Below are positions 11,500 to 11,765 of a stretch of 11,765 nucleotides of DNA, piece after piece (position 1 is the stretch's first letter; every line of letters begins with the position of its first letter). The DNA comes from an uncultured Bacteroidales bacterium (GTDB lineage Bacteria; Bacteroidota; Bacteroidia; Bacteroidales; F082), in contig CALBNP010000081.1 in NCBI GenBank assembly GCA_937896505.1, positions 1-11,765 on the forward strand, read 5' to 3'. The notes beneath the pieces are model-generated. The model saw only the letters and a program-made list of their open reading frames with translations, was not told the DNA's origin and did not search any database. The translations under genes and the position numbers were made by a program.

Positions 11500-11765
11500 A
11501 TGAACACTTTAAACGATTTCCAGAAAGAGATTTTGGCTGGTATTCCGGACGAGCTTCCTGAAATGCAGCCATACGACAACACCATCAACCATGCACCGAA
11601 ACGCAAGGACATCCTGACCAAGGAAGAAAAGAAACTTGCCATCCGCAACGCCTTGCGTTACTTCCCTGCCAAGCACCACGCCGTTTTGGCTCCCGAGTTT
11701 GCCGAAGAATTGGAAAAATACGGCCGCATCTACATGTACCGTTTCCGTCCTTCCTATAAGATGTA
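11500..11765 (+). CDS. hutU: Urocanate hydratase, N-terminal part (cut by window edge)
   Basis: HutU (urocanase) adds water to urocanate to form imidazolone propionate, the second step of histidine breakdown, using tightly bound NAD in the cytoplasm. From the ATG at 11500 the frame stays open to the window end: 88 codons, starting MNTLNDFQKEILAGIPDELP. The conserved N-terminal blocks NHAPKRKDILTKEEKKLAIR, NALRYFPAKHHAVLAPEFA and EELEKYGRIYMYRFRP are as I recall them from urocanases of Bacteroidota. The NAD-binding and catalytic parts lie beyond the window. The start is preceded by an A-rich leader and a TAnnTTTG promoter, so hutU probably heads a hut operon that continues to the right. The preceding enzyme, hutH, is at the other end of this window. 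Confidence 0.95.
   Translation, partial: MNTLNDFQKEILAGIPDELPEMQPYDNTINHAPKRKDILTKEEKKLAIRNALRYFPAKHHAVLAPEFAEELEKYGRIYMYRFRPSYKM

Noticed and set aside
11363..11572. 69-codon open frame on the minus strand across the hutU start
   Set aside because: It runs through both divergent promoters and the hutU coding start and has no protein-like features.

Overview
The window looks like chromosomal DNA from a member of the Bacteroidales (Bacteroidota). The signs are: Bacteroidota-type promoter boxes (TAnnTTTG) in front of several genes, A-rich leaders without strong Shine-Dalgarno sites, the gene order yajC - YbbR-domain gene - coaE, a DUF1573 lipoprotein, a type B type-IX-secretion (T9SS) sorting domain, and hut genes of the Bacteroidota type. 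I cannot fix the genus. Most genes look to be around 50-55% GC in the lines I counted; one gene (2222-3370) is clearly AT-richer.

Layout, left to right. (1) 1-923, + strand: the C-terminal part of histidine ammonia-lyase (hutH), followed by a strong dispersed palindrome. (2) 1017-2056, + strand: two translationally coupled four-helix membrane proteins of unknown function. (3) 2101-3370, + strand: an AT-rich module made of two 28-bp palindromes, a TAnnTTTG promoter and a DUF4143-type AAA ATPase; its 3' end overlaps the convergent next gene. (4) 3349-4686, - strand: a MepM/Csd3-like M23 peptidoglycan endopeptidase anchored by one membrane helix. (5) 4731-4852: two terminator-like hairpins carrying inverted copies of one dispersed repeat. 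(6) 4862-7226, - strand: iorA and iorB, the two subunits of indolepyruvate:ferredoxin oxidoreductase, separated by 211 bp made largely of tandem octamers. (7) 7227-7541: AT-rich spacer with the iorA promoter and the coaE terminator. (8) 7542-11366, - strand, probably read right to left: a T9SS-sorted surface protein, a DUF1573 lipoprotein, yajC, a YbbR-domain protein and coaE. (9) 11500-11765, + strand: the start of urocanate hydratase (hutU), divergent from the T9SS cargo gene.

HutH converts histidine to urocanate and HutU hydrates urocanate, so the window is bracketed by consecutive steps of one pathway, yet about 10.6 kb of unrelated genes lies between them. IorAB oxidatively decarboxylates aryl pyruvates from aromatic amino acids, so amino-acid fermentation is a shared theme. 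The right-hand minus-strand cluster deals with the envelope and secretion (YajC, YbbR, T9SS cargo) plus coenzyme A synthesis.

I found no CRISPR array, tRNA, rRNA, transposase or recognisable defence operon. The least explained material is non-coding: spacers with an exact 8-bp period, several families of dispersed palindromes nested inside unrelated outer stems, and the duplicated palindrome in front of the DUF4143 ATPase.
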